Origin: Trichopria drosophilae
Lineage: Eukaryota > Arthropoda > Insecta > Hymenoptera > Diapriidae
DNA: 64,000 nt
Direction of reading: 5' to 3'
NCBI GenBank assembly: GCA_030407085.1
Contig: CM059585.1
Location: forward strand, 113,015,501-113,079,500
Numbering within the stretch: position 1 is the first letter of the stretch; every line of letters begins with the position of its first letter. Below are positions 10,578-23,036 of this stretch, piece after piece. Below the pieces are notes generated by a model. It was given only the letters and a program-made list of their open reading frames with translations. It did no database searches and had not been told where the DNA came from. The translations under genes were made by a program, and so were the position numbers.

Positions 10578-13461
10578 TCTTTTTTTTTTTTATAACTTTT
10601 ATTTTGTGTCGCATCAACTAAATAGTTTTTAGCGACAATCTGTGTTGGTTTGTTACATTTGTTTACAATTTTGAATAGTGTAGTTACAATTTATCGAATA
10701 GGTTTATTTCTTTTAAAATTAATAGTGTGCGCTGGATCAATTTTCCGTTATTGATGCTGTTGGTCCACGAGGTTCCTCCTTCCTTGTATACGTTGTCCCT
10801 AATATCTTTAAGAGTGATGCATTCGCTGAGCAAATGCTCTGTGGTGATCTGTTTGTTGCATTTATCGCACCAGGGGGGTGGTGATTTGGCGATGATGTAT
10901 GAATGCGTTAGTTTTGTATGTCCGATTCGGAGACGGAGTAGTACGACCTGCTCCCTCCGACTTATTGCTGGCCAAGGGTTTCCAGTTATATTTGTAACTT
11001 TAACGCCTGAATAGGTGCTTTCTCGATTTTGAAGGATCTTGTTAGTGAAGTTGTTTTTAATATTTTTTAGAACTTCATTTGCTAAGGTGCAGGTATTGGT
11101 TTCTTGCAAAAGGTTTTCCTGTGTATTACAACAACTAGTATGTGTTATTAAATTCGGAGAGCAATAGGGTAACCAAACAATTTTTGTTGTTTTTTTATTC
11201 TGTTTGAGCCAATATAGGTTATTGTTGATTTCTGTACTAATTGCATCATGGTTAATTTTGCTTAAATACTCTATCACTGCCTTGTTCAAGATAATGATGG
11301 CCGATTTCTTATGGTCTTTTGATGTTTTTATGTGTTCGGTGATGGCTTTAATTGCTTGAGCGGTAGCTCTGATTTCTCCTTGAGGTTAAGGGACTTCATT
11401 TTTTGTTTTAAATCCTTCTTTATTCGCTATATTGCAAAAAATTTTATTGTTTTCTATTTTTATGGAGACGTGCCAAAGCGAATCTTCTTTAAACGAGTCT
11501 ATTTTGTTTTTTATTTGATTTTCTCTATTTAAGTTTTCAGAGTACCTTTCGCAATTGAATTCATTTTGTATGCTCATGTCTATCCAGTCCCGATAGATCC
11601 AGGGAGGGAACTTTGTTTCGTTAGATGGCAGGATAGGTGGTATTTGTATATCATTCTTATCTAGAGCCTTTTTGGCTAAGATTGGGAATGGTCGCGGGCT
11701 GAAATGTTTTTTGTCGTATGATTTGTCATTTGGATTGAAGTTTCCTGTTTTAACGCTTTCTTTGTTGGGTAAGTCCTTGCACTTTGCAGCATATAAGATG
11801 GTTAGCAGGTCCCTTTTTTCTGATAACGTTAGTTGACATGATTCGAACAGTATTTTATTTTTTGGGCTAGTATGATACGCACCTATTACGGTTTCAATTC
11901 CGGATGTCAATATGGGATTTAATGTTTCCAGTAAAGTCTTAGAAGCTGATTGATAAAGGATTGCACCGTAGTCTAGCTTGGACTGTATAGTAGCTTTATA
12001 GGTAGCCAGAAGTGTTGCTTTGTCGGCTCCCCATGACCTATATGCTAAACTTTTTAGTATAGCTAAGCGTTTTTGGCAGTCCGATTTTAATTGCTTTATA
12101 TGTATCGTCCACTTTAGTTTTGAGTCGAAACATAGACCCAGTAGTTTTATTGAATTTACTTTCTCTATATACGTATTACTCAATTTTAACTGACTGTTTT
12201 GTGTGTCTGTCTTTTTGTCGGTGATAATGATACCTTTAGTTTTAGTTTCGGAGAATTTAAATCCTGTGTGTAGCGACCACGACCAGATCTGATCTAGACT
12301 GGTTTGGAGTAGTTTAGTTATTTTTTCTAAATTTCTACCTTTGCAATATAGCGTAACGTCGTCCGCGAATATTATATATTTACACGGTTTCTCTATATAT
12401 CTTCCAATTCCGTTTATAGCTAATAGAAAGAGCGTGGTACTAATCACAGAGCCTTGTGGGACTCCGTTTTCAATACTTATTTCCTCTGATAACGCTCCGT
12501 TGCATTTGACGCGGATGTATCTCGAGTTGAGAAATTGCGCTATGAAATTGAATGTATGTCCGTGTATTCCTATTTGGGCTAATATGTGTAAGACCCTTTT
12601 TCGCCATGTCATGTCGAACGCTTTCTCGATGTCGAGACATACTATCATTAATATGTAGTCTTTTGCTAGGGCTTCGCAGCCTTCGTTGTAGAAGATTTGG
12701 AGAGCATCTTGTGTAGAGTGATTCTTACGGAATCCAAATTGATGACTATCTATTAAGCTGTATTTTTCTAGAAGCCATTTGATCCTGAAGTTGATCAGCC
12801 TTTCTACAATTTTGCATAGTGTGCAGGTTAGTGATATCGGCCTGTAGTCATTCAGCTTAAATTTGTTTTTATTTGGTTTGGCTAGTGGGATAACAATAGC
12901 TTTTTTCCAAATATTGGGAAATAGTTGATTTGTCCATATCCAGTTGATAACGGTCAGCAGTTTGCCCTTGCCTTTGCCTGATAATTTGTTGTATAGGATG
13001 GTTGGTATTTTATCTGGACCTGCCCCTTTTCCAGTTTTTTTTTGATAGCACGTGTGTTAGTTCTGCTATTGAGAATTGATCATTTAGTGATTTTATGTCG
13101 TTTGCGCTTGGTAGTTCCTTTATTGGTTCGTTTTCAATTTCTTTTTCTGGGTTTGTTGCTGGTATGGATTCAGGGTGAAAATTGTCGGATGATGAGTTAG
13201 ATGCGAAATGATTTGCGAATAAGTTTGCCATTTCGAGATTGTCTGTTACAGTCCTTCCATTATTGCTGCTTAACCCTTCTATTATGAATTTCTTTTTGAT
13301 TTTTCCAGAAATGTTTTTTATTTTTTTCCAGATTTCGTCGATTGGTGTGCCTTTTTGAAGAGAGGAAACGTAGTTTAGCCATGATTCACGACGCGCTTTT
13401 CTAAATGTGTTTCTAGCTACGGTTCTTTTTTCTAAGAAATAGGTTTTATTTTCTTGTGACA
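10578..13461 (-). pseudogene. I-clade LINE with RT and RNase H remnants, 5'-truncated
   Basis: Minus-strand order is: end of the endonuclease/RT linker (RTVARNTFRKARRESWLNYV, near 13430), RT from about 13000 with FGFRKNHSTQDAL, then CLDIEKAFD (motif A, near 12630), GVPQGSVIS and an intact FADDVTLYC catalytic box near 12350. A degraded RNase H region (GEIRATAQAIKAIT) spans about 11370-11150, and a C-terminal CCHC-like segment, WCDKCNK...HLLSECIT, lies near 10850. Stops and a frameshift between 13010 and 12650 and a stop at 11388 inactivate it. An A-rich tail on the minus strand, seen as a T-run at 10578-10592, marks the 3' end. The 5' truncation point at about 13461 coincides with the left edge of duplication unit B. 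Confidence 0.85.
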
Positions 13462-14207
13462 AAATCTTATTTTGTGTTATAAATAGATATAAATAGAACA
13501 AATTTCCACATAAATTATTGTACCGAATAGCTATTTTATATAACAATGGCACAGCAATAATTAGTTGTATGTATCTTGTCAAGAAGATTTTATGCAATTC
13601 ATGTACTGTCGTATACATTTATATTTTTCGAATTTACTAGTCATATTGGAATAAGTTCGACTTACGTTCACTGAAATTCTAAATTCTTAAGTATCAATGT
13701 GAAATTAGGGAATCCTAACATTTGTTAATTATAAGAAGCATATAGAACATCAATTCTGTCATACCCAAGTTACAAGTGTGTTCAACTTTGGAGAACAATC
13801 ATAATTATGTTACCTGATATATTTCGCTAAAGATGCATTTGAACCTACTTATTTTTTGAAAGTGACATTAGTTCTGATTGTGAAGGTTTTATAAATTAGA
13901 AACATAACTTTTACATTTATAATGTTGTTTGTTTTATTACACATATAATTTTATAACTTTAACATAAAACATATGACAATAAACAGAGGAGTTTTCAAAT
14001 GATTATGAGGTCATTTTTAAAATAATCTTAACCATTTTACTGGTAACAATTACTAAAATTTTATATTTATCATCGCAAATGTAATTATAAGTATAACAAT
14101 ATACAAAACATTTCATATCTTTTCCATCTTTGAGACGTTTCAGGTAACTGTTTTTAAAAAACACACGAGTTCCTAAAGTATATCAGTGTTGTTCATAACT
14201 GATGTAA

Positions 14208-15668
14208 TTACTTTTCCTTATATGTTTTTGGAAAATTAACGGCATGATCCAAATCAAGATCTGTCAAATACGCCAATATGTTTTTTATACATGGCTCTGG
14301 CATTCCACGTGTTGCTAAGATCCTAGACAATGTAGGGCCACCTTTTACCAACATTTCGCGTCGTTTGGAAGCCCGGTGATGTACCGCTTCCAAATAATCA
14401 GCATAAAGCGGAAATTTAATGGCGTACGATCGGGCTTCGAGAAATGCCGATAGTTCGGGATTTAAATACCATGCGACATCCTCAGGATTCTTTGTCATGA
14501 AATCGTAGGCGGAAAAATTGGACACAAGCATTGTTTTCATCATACCTATAACTTCCTTGGTGTGACTCGTTAAAAATATCGAAGACTGCCCATCGTTTGC
14601 GACATTCAGAAAATCTAAAATAAATTTTCCATCGCCTACATCGATGCCAGCAGCTTTCATTTTTAAAATGTGCGTGATCAAGGCTTCTTGTTTCCTTGGA
14701 TCACCTTCAAACGCTTCCCGAAACTCTTTAGAACTATCTGAGATGCTGTGCATGATATGATCCATAGATGGTCTGTTGTGTAAAAGGCGTTCTACAACTT
14801 GAGCAGCCCATAAAGATGTGCAAAGTAAAGCTTTACATAATGGTGTTTCTTTATGGGCATCCAAAGGATCGATCTTTGCTCCGTTTGTCAACAAAATATG
14901 TACACATTTTGGAGACCCTCTGGAGGCTGCTTCATGCAATGATGTTTTTGAACATCTTGAAATGCAATTGGGATCAATGTATTTTACGAGTTCGGCGATA
15001 GCTTCCCAATTCCCATGTCGTGCAGCATCATGCAACATACTGAATCCACCGTCGTCAACCACCGACAGATCGAATCCGTTTTCCGCAAAAAAGTGAGCCA
15101 TTCTTGGAGGTCCGTAGAGAATAATAGTGCGGACTATTTTCCGGTCATCCATATTTTTGTCATTAAAGCTCCCTCTATATTTCAAGAATAGTTTCACAAT
15201 CCTGCGGACCTCTTCGAACTCAACCTGCGAACTGTGGAGTTCTTCTTCCGTGATGCTTGACGGTTCGAGCATCAGTCTGTTGTTCTTTGCAGAATGTATC
15301 ATGCTCTCCAGGGGAAAGCAATCCATCATGTTTTTGACTTTCATATTGCTACCCCATTTGAGCAATGTTTCGACACTGGCCTCACACCGATATTCACATG
15401 CTGTATGCAAAGCTGTGTTGCCGCATACGTTTATCTCGTCGATTGCGAGACCACATTGCAATAGGATTTCAATCATTTTTTGATTGTTCCTTCTTGCTGC
15501 TGCGTGTAAAGCGGTGACCTCTGATATATCGGCGTTATGGGCTACCATCTCCGTTGCGATATCTTTAATTTCAATTAAGTCTTCGCGCTCGATAGCACCT
15601 AATAAAGCCTCTAGGTAGTGAGCTTTTCTAGTGAACATGCATGCACTAAGTTCTGCAAAACGCTCCAT
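14208..15668 (-). CDS. ankyrin-repeat protein with PRANC/F-box-like C-terminus, copy B
   Basis: Uninterrupted minus-strand frame of 486 codons; ATG at 15666-15668, with a conserved CAG splice acceptor 48 nt upstream (plus-strand CT at 15717-15718). Ankyrin-type repeats are visible at about residues 51-80, 82-113, 168-207 (degenerate), 207-235 and 237-280. A helical domain and the terminal motif RGMPEPCIKNILAYLTDLDL (454-473) follow. The likely role, by analogy with ankyrin-PRANC proteins, is a substrate adaptor for a cullin-RING ligase; this is inference from the motif. It is about 91% identical in protein to copy C. Differences in codons 1-216 are almost all amino-acid changing. The protein is soluble: no signal peptide or membrane helix. 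Confidence 0.85.
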   Translation of the reverse strand: MERFAELSACMFTRKAHYLEALLGAIEREDLIEIKDIATEMVAHNADISEVTALHAAARRNNQKMIEILLQCGLAIDEINVCGNTALHTACEYRCEASVETLLKWGSNMKVKNMMDCFPLESMIHSAKNNRLMLEPSSITEEELHSSQVEFEEVRRIVKLFLKYRGSFNDKNMDDRKIVRTIILYGPPRMAHFFAENGFDLSVVDDGGFSMLHDAARHGNWEAIAELVKYIDPNCISRCSKTSLHEAASRGSPKCVHILLTNGAKIDPLDAHKETPLCKALLCTSLWAAQVVERLLHNRPSMDHIMHSISDSSKEFREAFEGDPRKQEALITHILKMKAAGIDVGDGKFILDFLNVANDGQSSIFLTSHTKEVIGMMKTMLVSNFSAYDFMTKNPEDVAWYLNPELSAFLEARSYAIKFPLYADYLEAVHHRASKRREMLVKGGPTLSRILATRGMPEPCIKNILAYLTDLDLDHAVNFPKTYKEK

Positions 15669-15716
15669 TGCAAGAATATAGAGTGGATGATTTGCGGGTT
15701 AAACGAAAACGAGCAG

Positions 15717-15733
15717 CTGAAACAAAGAAGAAA
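15717..15733 (-). other. candidate 3' splice site upstream of ankyrin gene B
   Basis: The reverse complement reads TTTCTTCTTTGTTTCAG, 48 nt before the ATG, identical in position to the site in copies A and C. Conservation of tract and spacing supports a 5'-UTR intron. Confidence 0.6.
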
Positions 15734-16599
15734 CCAATTAATACCCAATGGCAATTATGCGCACATATTTCGAGCGTTGGCATTGTTGACATGTTCCAAA
15801 GGTTTGACACGCGGCGTGTTATTTTCTTTTCAGATATTTCTTTTTTTATATATAAAAAGTAAAATAAATCAGATTATACATAGAATGGGTCATTAATGTC
15901 TCATAACTTAAATCCCATAACATTTGAAATGTCATATTCTCATATACTGTAATACAGTGCAAAATTTTATTTTATTGAAAAAAAATTGTTGAGTCCTTGA
16001 TTGTGAAATCGATCACGAATTGACATCGCATCTGCTAGTTCGCTAGTTCAGTGTTGGCAACACAATTCCTTTAAAAATTCCTATATTTTATGCTTTGCAG
16101 TTTATACCACAAGCAATTGGATATGTAAGTAATTGAAGTCCTTGTGACAAGAATGTGCCTCCCGTAGAAATAAAACTATGTACCTTCAAACTTGGGGCAC
16201 AACTTCTTTTTAAATGTAACGATCTATCCACGAAATATCAAGACCTGTTTAGCTTACAATTTATTACAACAAACATTTATAAATAAAACTGTTATAAATA
16301 CATCAGGGTATACCTCGATAATGATGTCCTTTAGATTTTTCCGAGATATATTTTATAATTCATATAAATATATGCACATTAAAACTGTTCTCAAGTCCAA
16401 TAACAAATATTGAATGAACAGAGTATGTTATTCAAATTTGTTTACATAAATGGAGTTCATGTTTTATATTAAATTCCAATACATATTATATCACTACCGA
16501 CAGTACCGACACCGTAGTTTCGTTACCATGGTTTCATTATACACATTCAGACTGTATTGTGCACTATTCATGCAGATCCACTTGAGCCAAGCGGATTTC

Positions 16600-17695
16600 T
16601 TCTCCCGTCAAATGGAATTCGTTTTCGAGGCAAAGGGATTGCTTATTTGACGTCAAAAAGAATCTCTTTGACGGAAGTGGAAATATTTTTGCCTCAAGAA
16701 AACTGTGATCAAGAGGACGATCCTTTTACAGGAAAACAATTATTTCTAAGGGAATATAATTTATTAAAAAAAAATTATAACTGAAGTCAAAGAAGCCAAG
16801 TATTATTCAGTACATGTAGATTCAACACTCGATGTAGCTCATGTTAACCAATTGACATTTACTTTGCGCTACGTTTCCAAAGAGGGAATCCCCAAAAAAC
16901 GATTTATTAAATTCATTCCAAATTCTGGCTATTACAAATCTTCATAAAGAACAAGATTTAAATATCGAGAACTGTCGGGGCCAGTCGTACGACAATGCTT
17001 CTCATATGTAGGCAATATGTACAGTGGTACAATCGCGTATAAAATTATTGAATTCCCTTGCCGAATTTATTCCGTGTTCAGCGCAATCCCTCAAGCTCGT
17101 AGAAGTATATGCAACGGAATGCTGTCCAATGGCTGTGTGATTTTTTCTACGTTACATGAATTATACAATTTTTTCTACGTTACAAGAATTATACAATTTT
17201 TTCTCTGCATCATCACACAGGTGGAACATTTTAATAGCTCAGTTAACGTATACTTTAAAAAGTCTTTCTCAAACCAAATGGACAGCTCAGCATGATGCGT
17301 GCAAATGTTTATGTGAATCGTGGGATTCAATATTATCCGCATTAAAAGTTATGTCTGAAGACATGAATAACCAGCTACACGATCTGAAGCTTTAGAGATT
17401 TTCCAAAGTTACAATAGCTCAGAAAATTATCTTTTGGCTCTTTTCTGGAATGATATTCTCGACCGTTTTAATGCTGTGAACAAAGTGCTGCAGTCCGAAA
17501 ATACTATTCTTCCTGTTGTAGTTGAATTGTATGAATCACTAATTAAATTTGTCAATAGGATGCGCACGAATTTCGCTCAGTATGAAAAGAAAGCCGTGGA
17601 GAACAACAACGAAAAAGAATATGTTCGTAACACTTCTCGCATTCGAAAAAGGAAAATTCCTTTCGTCTGTTTTCCTTCTAATTTTTCTAATTGTG
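16600..17695 (+). pseudogene. hAT-type (ZMYM1/DUF4371-like) transposase remnant, copy B
   Basis: Frames that change several times read LREYNLLKKNYN, EVKEAKYYSVHVDSTLDVAH, QLTFTLRYV, NIENCRGQSYDNASHM, ELYNFFSASSHRW and later LPVVVELYESLIKFVNR. This is the order found in DUF4371/hAT-dimerisation transposases annotated as zinc-finger MYM-type protein 1-like in insects. Frameshifts and stops (for example after LKKNYN near 16784 and at 17007) make it non-functional. It is cut off at about 17695, where Jockey-like sequence begins directly, so the C-terminal dimerisation domain seen in copy C is missing. Confidence 0.8.
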
Positions 17696-17702
17696 GAGCA
17701 AA

Positions 17703-18312
17703 AAAGTATTTATATGTAAACCTACATGTGATGCCCATAGAAGAATCTTAGTAATGGATTTATTGAGATAATTGATTGTATGTAGTAGATGACATAGAAA
17801 ATAGGATGAATATATTTGTAGATCACCAGCAAATAGAACAAATTTAATATTAAATTGACTGGTAACTTTGGTAAATGAATTTATGAAGATGAGAAAGAGG
17901 ATGGAATCGGGCAATGAACTGTGTGTCACTGCATAAGTCGTGTGCAAACATTCAGAGACTATATACCGACAATGTCACGAATGTTTCGGTTTCTATTGGT
18001 TAAATTTAACGCGATGAATAATAACACTATCAGAGAACCCTAAGCCTCTGAAAAATATTAATAGGATTTTGTGATTGACACTATCAAATCCCCTACTAAA
18101 ATCAACAGGTACAAGTGCTGTAACCATTTCCCTGTTTATACCTCTTCGAACTTCGTCCATGATATGCAAGAGAGCAGTTTGTGTGCTGTGGTTTTTTCTA
18201 TGTGCTGATTGTAAAGGATGAATTAAATTATTACTTTCAAGAAACTTAACAATTTGGTGAATAAAAAATCTAACATTTTTGCGAAATGCCGTAATCCCAC
18301 TATAAGTCATCA
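17703..18312 (-). pseudogene. Jockey-like reverse transcriptase fragment, copy B
   Basis: Minus-strand pieces read FLESNNLIHPLQSAHRKNHS, QTALLHIMDEVRRGINREM, DFSRGFDSVNHKIL (motif A region), then after a deletion PDSILFLIFINSFTKVTSQF and FVLFAGDLQIYSSYF. The catalytic FADD box is FAGD, so an essential aspartate is lost. A second piece of the same fragment in unit C is longer at the 3' side. Both endonuclease and 3' end are absent. Confidence 0.8.
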
Positions 18313-19778
18313 AGAAATTTATTTACATTGGGTAAAACACTCGGGTAAATTGTCGATTTTAGAAAACATAGTTGTAAATACCACGCACACAATGCTAGTC
18401 TGTTTGTTGACACTAGTGTAGACGATAATGAGTTCTGTCTATTGCAGTTCAACTGAACTTAAAATAAGCCACCATTATTTTTCCAAATAATCGTAATGCG
18501 CTTGATCCATGCAAGAAACGTCAGACGTGAATGGTGGGCGCGTAAATTGAAATTATAGCAAAGAATAATATATGACACTTTTTCAATTTTTCAGATACAC
18601 CTGTTATGCACAACAAAAAATAAAAGGCCGAAACGCCGAACGCGTTTCAGGCACGAACTCTGTCAAGTTGGAACAGACAAAAACGGCAAAATTAATAATA
18701 TTTTATGCTAAATTAGGACTGATTTATAATAAGGAAAACCCTCAACGGCAAGATATAAACTGATCCACATTTGTTTACTAGATATTATTTGCAATATATA
18801 AATTTACGCTAACATTTGACAGAAATGACTATTTCGACAAGCTTAAAACAATTTTTTATAGTGTTTTACTGTTAAATTGTTCTGAATTTGTAATTAAAAA
18901 ACAAGAAACTGTTCCAAAAAATGATAAATATAAGAATTTGTTTGCATTGTTTTCATAATTTTGAAATTATCTGTTTTTTCTTTACTAAAGAAATATCAAG
19001 AAATAAAGAAAAATCAGTTAAGTAAAAGTAAAAATTTACGGACCATTTTTTTATAACAAAACCAAAACCTACACCTTTACAAAATAATATTATGAACATA
19101 TGTAATTTGATGTTATTGAACTTGCAACTTTGCATGGACTCTCCTGACACATCCTTTGCTTGTTATACGTACTTTTTGGGTTGTAAAGAATATTTAGAAT
19201 ATCTGTGTGAAATATTGTTTATTAATTGAATATTACCGAATAAGATCAATGAGTTAGTAATTAAATTAAATATGACTAGGAAACACATTAATGTCATACA
19301 GCAGTACTCTCTTTATCAATCTTACTTAATTACAATTAATGCCAAACCATGATACTTATGACCTTATTAAAAGCACAAAATATCTATTATTATGCTGATT
19401 AGGGTTTAAAGGATTGTTTTTATTGTAAGTTGCACGAAAATCAAATACCACATCATAACAAAAACTTTTATAACAAAATTTCGATAATTGTCACTGTTTC
19501 TTTTCTTATTGTTTATTGCATTATATCATATTTTTAACACGGGCCGAAATTTATTAATATAAATACCCATGTAACTGTCGTATAACAACGAAATATACAT
19601 TACAGTTTTTCACTTAAATACGAAAATATACAAAAATAAGTTATCACATTTTGCTGGTGCTGAAAAAAAATTGATATGAATACAACAAAATTATTATGGA
19701 GGACAAATTAAAGATATGACGATGTATGTTTTTACGAAATGGAATGCAATATTTTGGAGAGGACTCCTATAAACCGCT

Positions 19779-19857
19779 TCGGCGTCATGACGCTTCGCGT
19801 GGCGTCATGATGCTTCGCGTGGCGACATGACGCTTCGTTTGGCGTCAAGCGTTATCT
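19779..19857. repeat. CGTCATGACGCTTCGCGTGG minisatellite, unit B
   Basis: About four tandem copies of a 20-bp unit of the form GGCGTCATGACGCTTCGCGT with single-base variants. The same array occurs in unit C at about 38457-38525. The unit contains the palindrome CGTCATGACG. It is a GC-rich island in AT-rich surroundings. Confidence 0.8.
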
Positions 19858-20273
19858 GGTCATGACCGGAAATAACGACTAAAATGGCGTCAAGACTGAA
19901 TCTCAATTATAAGACTTTAATAATCGAGATTCTATCTAGACGCCATTTCAGTCATCCTGCCGTACCGTGTCAAGTCACGCCTGATGCCAAAAGAGGCGAA
20001 GGGGTTAATGTTTAAGTGTACAAACTTAAATTTGAAATCCCTTCAAATAAATTTTGTAATTTACTGTCGATTTTTCTCTGTAATTTAATAATCAGTATAA
20101 ATAAGGTATCATAATAAATCTAATCTAGAATATATCGCAAATATATACAAACACTTAATAACCCCCTAATCGATAGATATAATGCAAAATACGATTTTTA
20201 TTACAATTAAACACGTCAAAACTTTGGAATATTGTCGAACATTTTCAGAAAAATATACGTAAAAAATACTTAC

Positions 20274-20482
20274 GTCAAATGTGACGAGGGAAGAACAGCA
20301 AACAGCACCCAAGCCAAGCGATGATAACTCCAAACAGGGCCACACGATGTTTACCAAACTACTGCCAAATTGAGAGTGGAATGGAGAATGCAGCGAAGAT
20401 TATGGAGTAACCGAAAGCTCAGGTGGCTGCAGGCCGTCGACTATTCCCCCGCCACCTTCAACATTTTTTAAGGAAACGACAT
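20274..20482 (-). pseudogene. exon-like block with nonsense codon, copy B
   Basis: Reverse-complement block of 209 nt bounded by CAG on the 5' side and GTAAGT on the 3' side, exactly as in unit C. The only plausible frame reads KNVEGGGGIVDGLQPPELSV and then meets TAA where copy C has CAG, so this copy is broken. The family is not recognised. Confidence 0.4.
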
Positions 20483-21125
20483 CTGTATCAAATGAGCACT
20501 ACTGTGCGTCTTTTTGTATTTCCAATCCTATAAGAATACTTTATTGTACAAAATAAATGTGTTAAATTGGCAAGTTTTGTTTAAAATGCAGTTCAAAAGA
20601 TATGAGGAATATTGCTTCTGGATATTTAGTATACGACGTTTTTATTTTTTCTATTTATTTTATTTATATTATTCAGCTTATTTATTTATTTTTTTTATTT
20701 AGTTAATTTTTTTATTTATTTTAAGTATTTTATTTAATTCCTTTCATTTATATTAAGTTAAAATTTAAATGCATTTTTATATTACAAAACGATACAAAAT
20801 TTTAATACTTTTAGTTTCAACTTTTGGGTAACAAGAATAAGAAATATAAAAATTCGTTAAAAAAAACAGAATTTATATCTCTTATTTAGTCAGTATTTAA
20901 CTTCTCATGTCTCAAATTCTAATATTTGAAATAATTAATCGTCACATTCTCATCTGCTTCAATACTCTCTAAATTTCAATCAGCGAAAATCACTGCGCGC
21001 ACCCGATAAATTTAACCCTTACAGCTCTCACTAAAGATACGAGGAAGTCGAACGAAGGTTTTCGTAAAAGGCTTTAAAGATTAATAGTGACGAATTTAAG
21101 CTTTTATAAGGACTCGTGGAGATAG

Positions 21126-22837
21126 TGTTACGTCCTACGTAACGGACTTAGATTAGTTATTTTCGAATTGTCGTAATTGCAGATTGCGCGTATTGTAAAC
21201 CAGCATCAATGAACATTCTTTATTAGCTAGCACTTAACGCATGACGCACAAACACGTTTTTATTTTCGAATTTCACCGATCTTTTATGTTTGATTTCATT
21301 ATTCGAAACGAGAACAACAAGGCGTTTGTCCATAACTCTTAGGGCCACGTCACCGAACATTTCGACACCGATCTTTCTCAGTTTCTAAAATTTCCACGAA
21401 GTGCTTCTTATTATCAGACAAAGTAAACATCTGTTTTTTCATTCGTATCCGCGTCGGACTCATCAGAAAGAATCTAATTCTCACGTGCACCTTATCACAT
21501 TCTAAACTATGAACCTTCACATCCACGCCCACTCCCAAAATACCAGCGAGTATTTCGTGATCGATTCAACTGCTACAATTTCCACGTGGGACAATATCTA
21601 CACACCAATACATAAAGAGATAAAAAATAAGATGATCTCTCTCGAAGAGCCCAGTCAGTTCTCCTTCAGCAGTGGTGTCGGATAGACCCCGACAAAATTT
21701 GGATAGTGTGTGTTCTTCCATAAGTGGTATCGGATAGACCCCGACTAAGTTCCGACAATCGCGACTCGACCCGACGTCATTGGACTGATGGTCAACGAAT
21801 TCTCATAAGGAACGACATCGCGAAGTCAACATAGAGCAGTCAGAAGTGCTCGGGAAGCGACATCGGTCATCGGACATGGTAAGCAATCCGCTTTATATAT
21901 CAAAAATATTCCTTAATTAACTTTCCTTAATTAACATTCCTTAACCCCCCCCCCCCCACAGGAGGCGATAATTAACCGTAAAAGCCTCATTTTTATTTTT
22001 ATATTTTGTTATTTTTATTGAGACGAATGTGTTGATTACCTTTTAATTGTTTTTTCTCTTTATTTTAAATAAAAGGAACAACACCTTAGGGAAAATATTT
22101 TTTTTATTAGTGATACTAGTGACTCGATTCGGCGTCGTTCTTTGAACGAAGAGCCGATCGAGCCACAAGCATCAATAGGGACTGTTAGATTTCAATCCAG
22201 CAATATTACTATGTTTTATTATTTTATTCTTTCGCATGTAATATACACCCAGAAAACCCAATATGTATTTTCCTCAAATTATTAACTATTAACAATATCT
22301 AATGCATTAAATACTCGGGAATATTTAATTTCTTTAAAACGCGAATTAAAAATCAAATATGTAATTTATTTAAAAGTACATGTAAAATTTCAACTTTTAA
22401 TTTTGATTTATCGATATATTACTTTTTATTTTAATAAGTTTTGTAATTCTTTAAATTTTTTTGTTTAAACAAATAGTTATTCTTATCTAAACTACAAATT
22501 TATAATACTCATAATTTATAATATAATATTTTTTTTCTGATTCTAGGAAAAATACACAAAGAAGTTGGACACCGGAGAATCCTCGAAATTATCGCATCCC
22601 TAATTCCTTCCAACCCTTCCTTATTTTTATCTTTCTAAATAAATGAAATTGTTTACTTTGAGTTTGAATTTTATATAAATCCAACCTTTATTCTTGTTCT
22701 TTTGTATTAGCAGCAGCCCCAAAAAATTTCGAACTCAGAATCGACTCTTCCAGTCGATTCCGTCTTTTCGTGGTTGTGTTGAGGTGAAGGTATTTGCAAA
22801 CATTTCATTGCAAAACGCTTCCCCACCGGCCATAACA
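21126..22837. mobile_element. solo LTR, Ty3/gypsy-like, with ATAG target duplication
   Basis: Unit B has an extra 1,712 bp here relative to unit C. The insert begins TGTTACGTCC and ends CCATAACA, giving TG...CA termini with a TGTTA/TAACA inverted repeat. The 4-bp sequence ATAG flanks both sides (21122-21125, 22838-22841); unit C has a single uninterrupted ATAG at the equivalent place. A 4-bp duplication fits Ty3/gypsy or BEL/Pao better than Ty1/copia. There is no internal coding region, so it is a solo LTR left by recombination or an element with degenerate interior. It contains a C10 run at about 21946 and a doubled 'CGGATAGACCCCGAC' block near 21680 and 21735. Confidence 0.85.
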
Positions 22838-23036
22838 ATAGTAACGAGATCATCCAAATAGGAATGACAGATGATTTCCAGACGTTGACAATGATGCTTA
22901 CATGACTTTTGACAAATAATTCCTTCGATCAGAAAATATATTAAATATTGACTCATTTTTAAGAGAACATTTATATATCCTAAGTAAATTTTGATATGAG
23001 TAAATTGTTGTTATGTTTTTGTTATTACTCGGATAC

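Larger units (their letters stand above)
13461..23036. repeat. segmental duplication unit B
   Basis: Collinear and in the same orientation as 29255-39869. Matching begins at AAAAT-TTATTTTGTG and ends at ACTCGGATA. Shared content is the ankyrin gene, hAT fragment, Jockey-like fragment, a CGTCATGACG minisatellite, the 209-nt exon-like block and AT-rich spacers. Unit B lacks sequence present in C around 34330-35380, 35978-36640 and 37200-37680, and has gained the LTR at 21126-22837. Nucleotide identity is high in the ankyrin gene, where about 61 differences were counted by hand over 1,461 bp. Confidence 0.9.

Noticed and set aside
14768..15096. Plus-strand open frames antisense to the ankyrin genes, repeated at 30554-30879 and 3100-3380
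   Set aside because: They mirror the conserved ankyrin coding strand and recur only because that gene is duplicated; no start context, family or independent constraint supports them.
15618..15896. Frames upstream of ankyrin B and C reading MSFSSEHACTKFCK
   Set aside because: They overlap the start of the ankyrin gene and its leader in the opposite direction; shadows.
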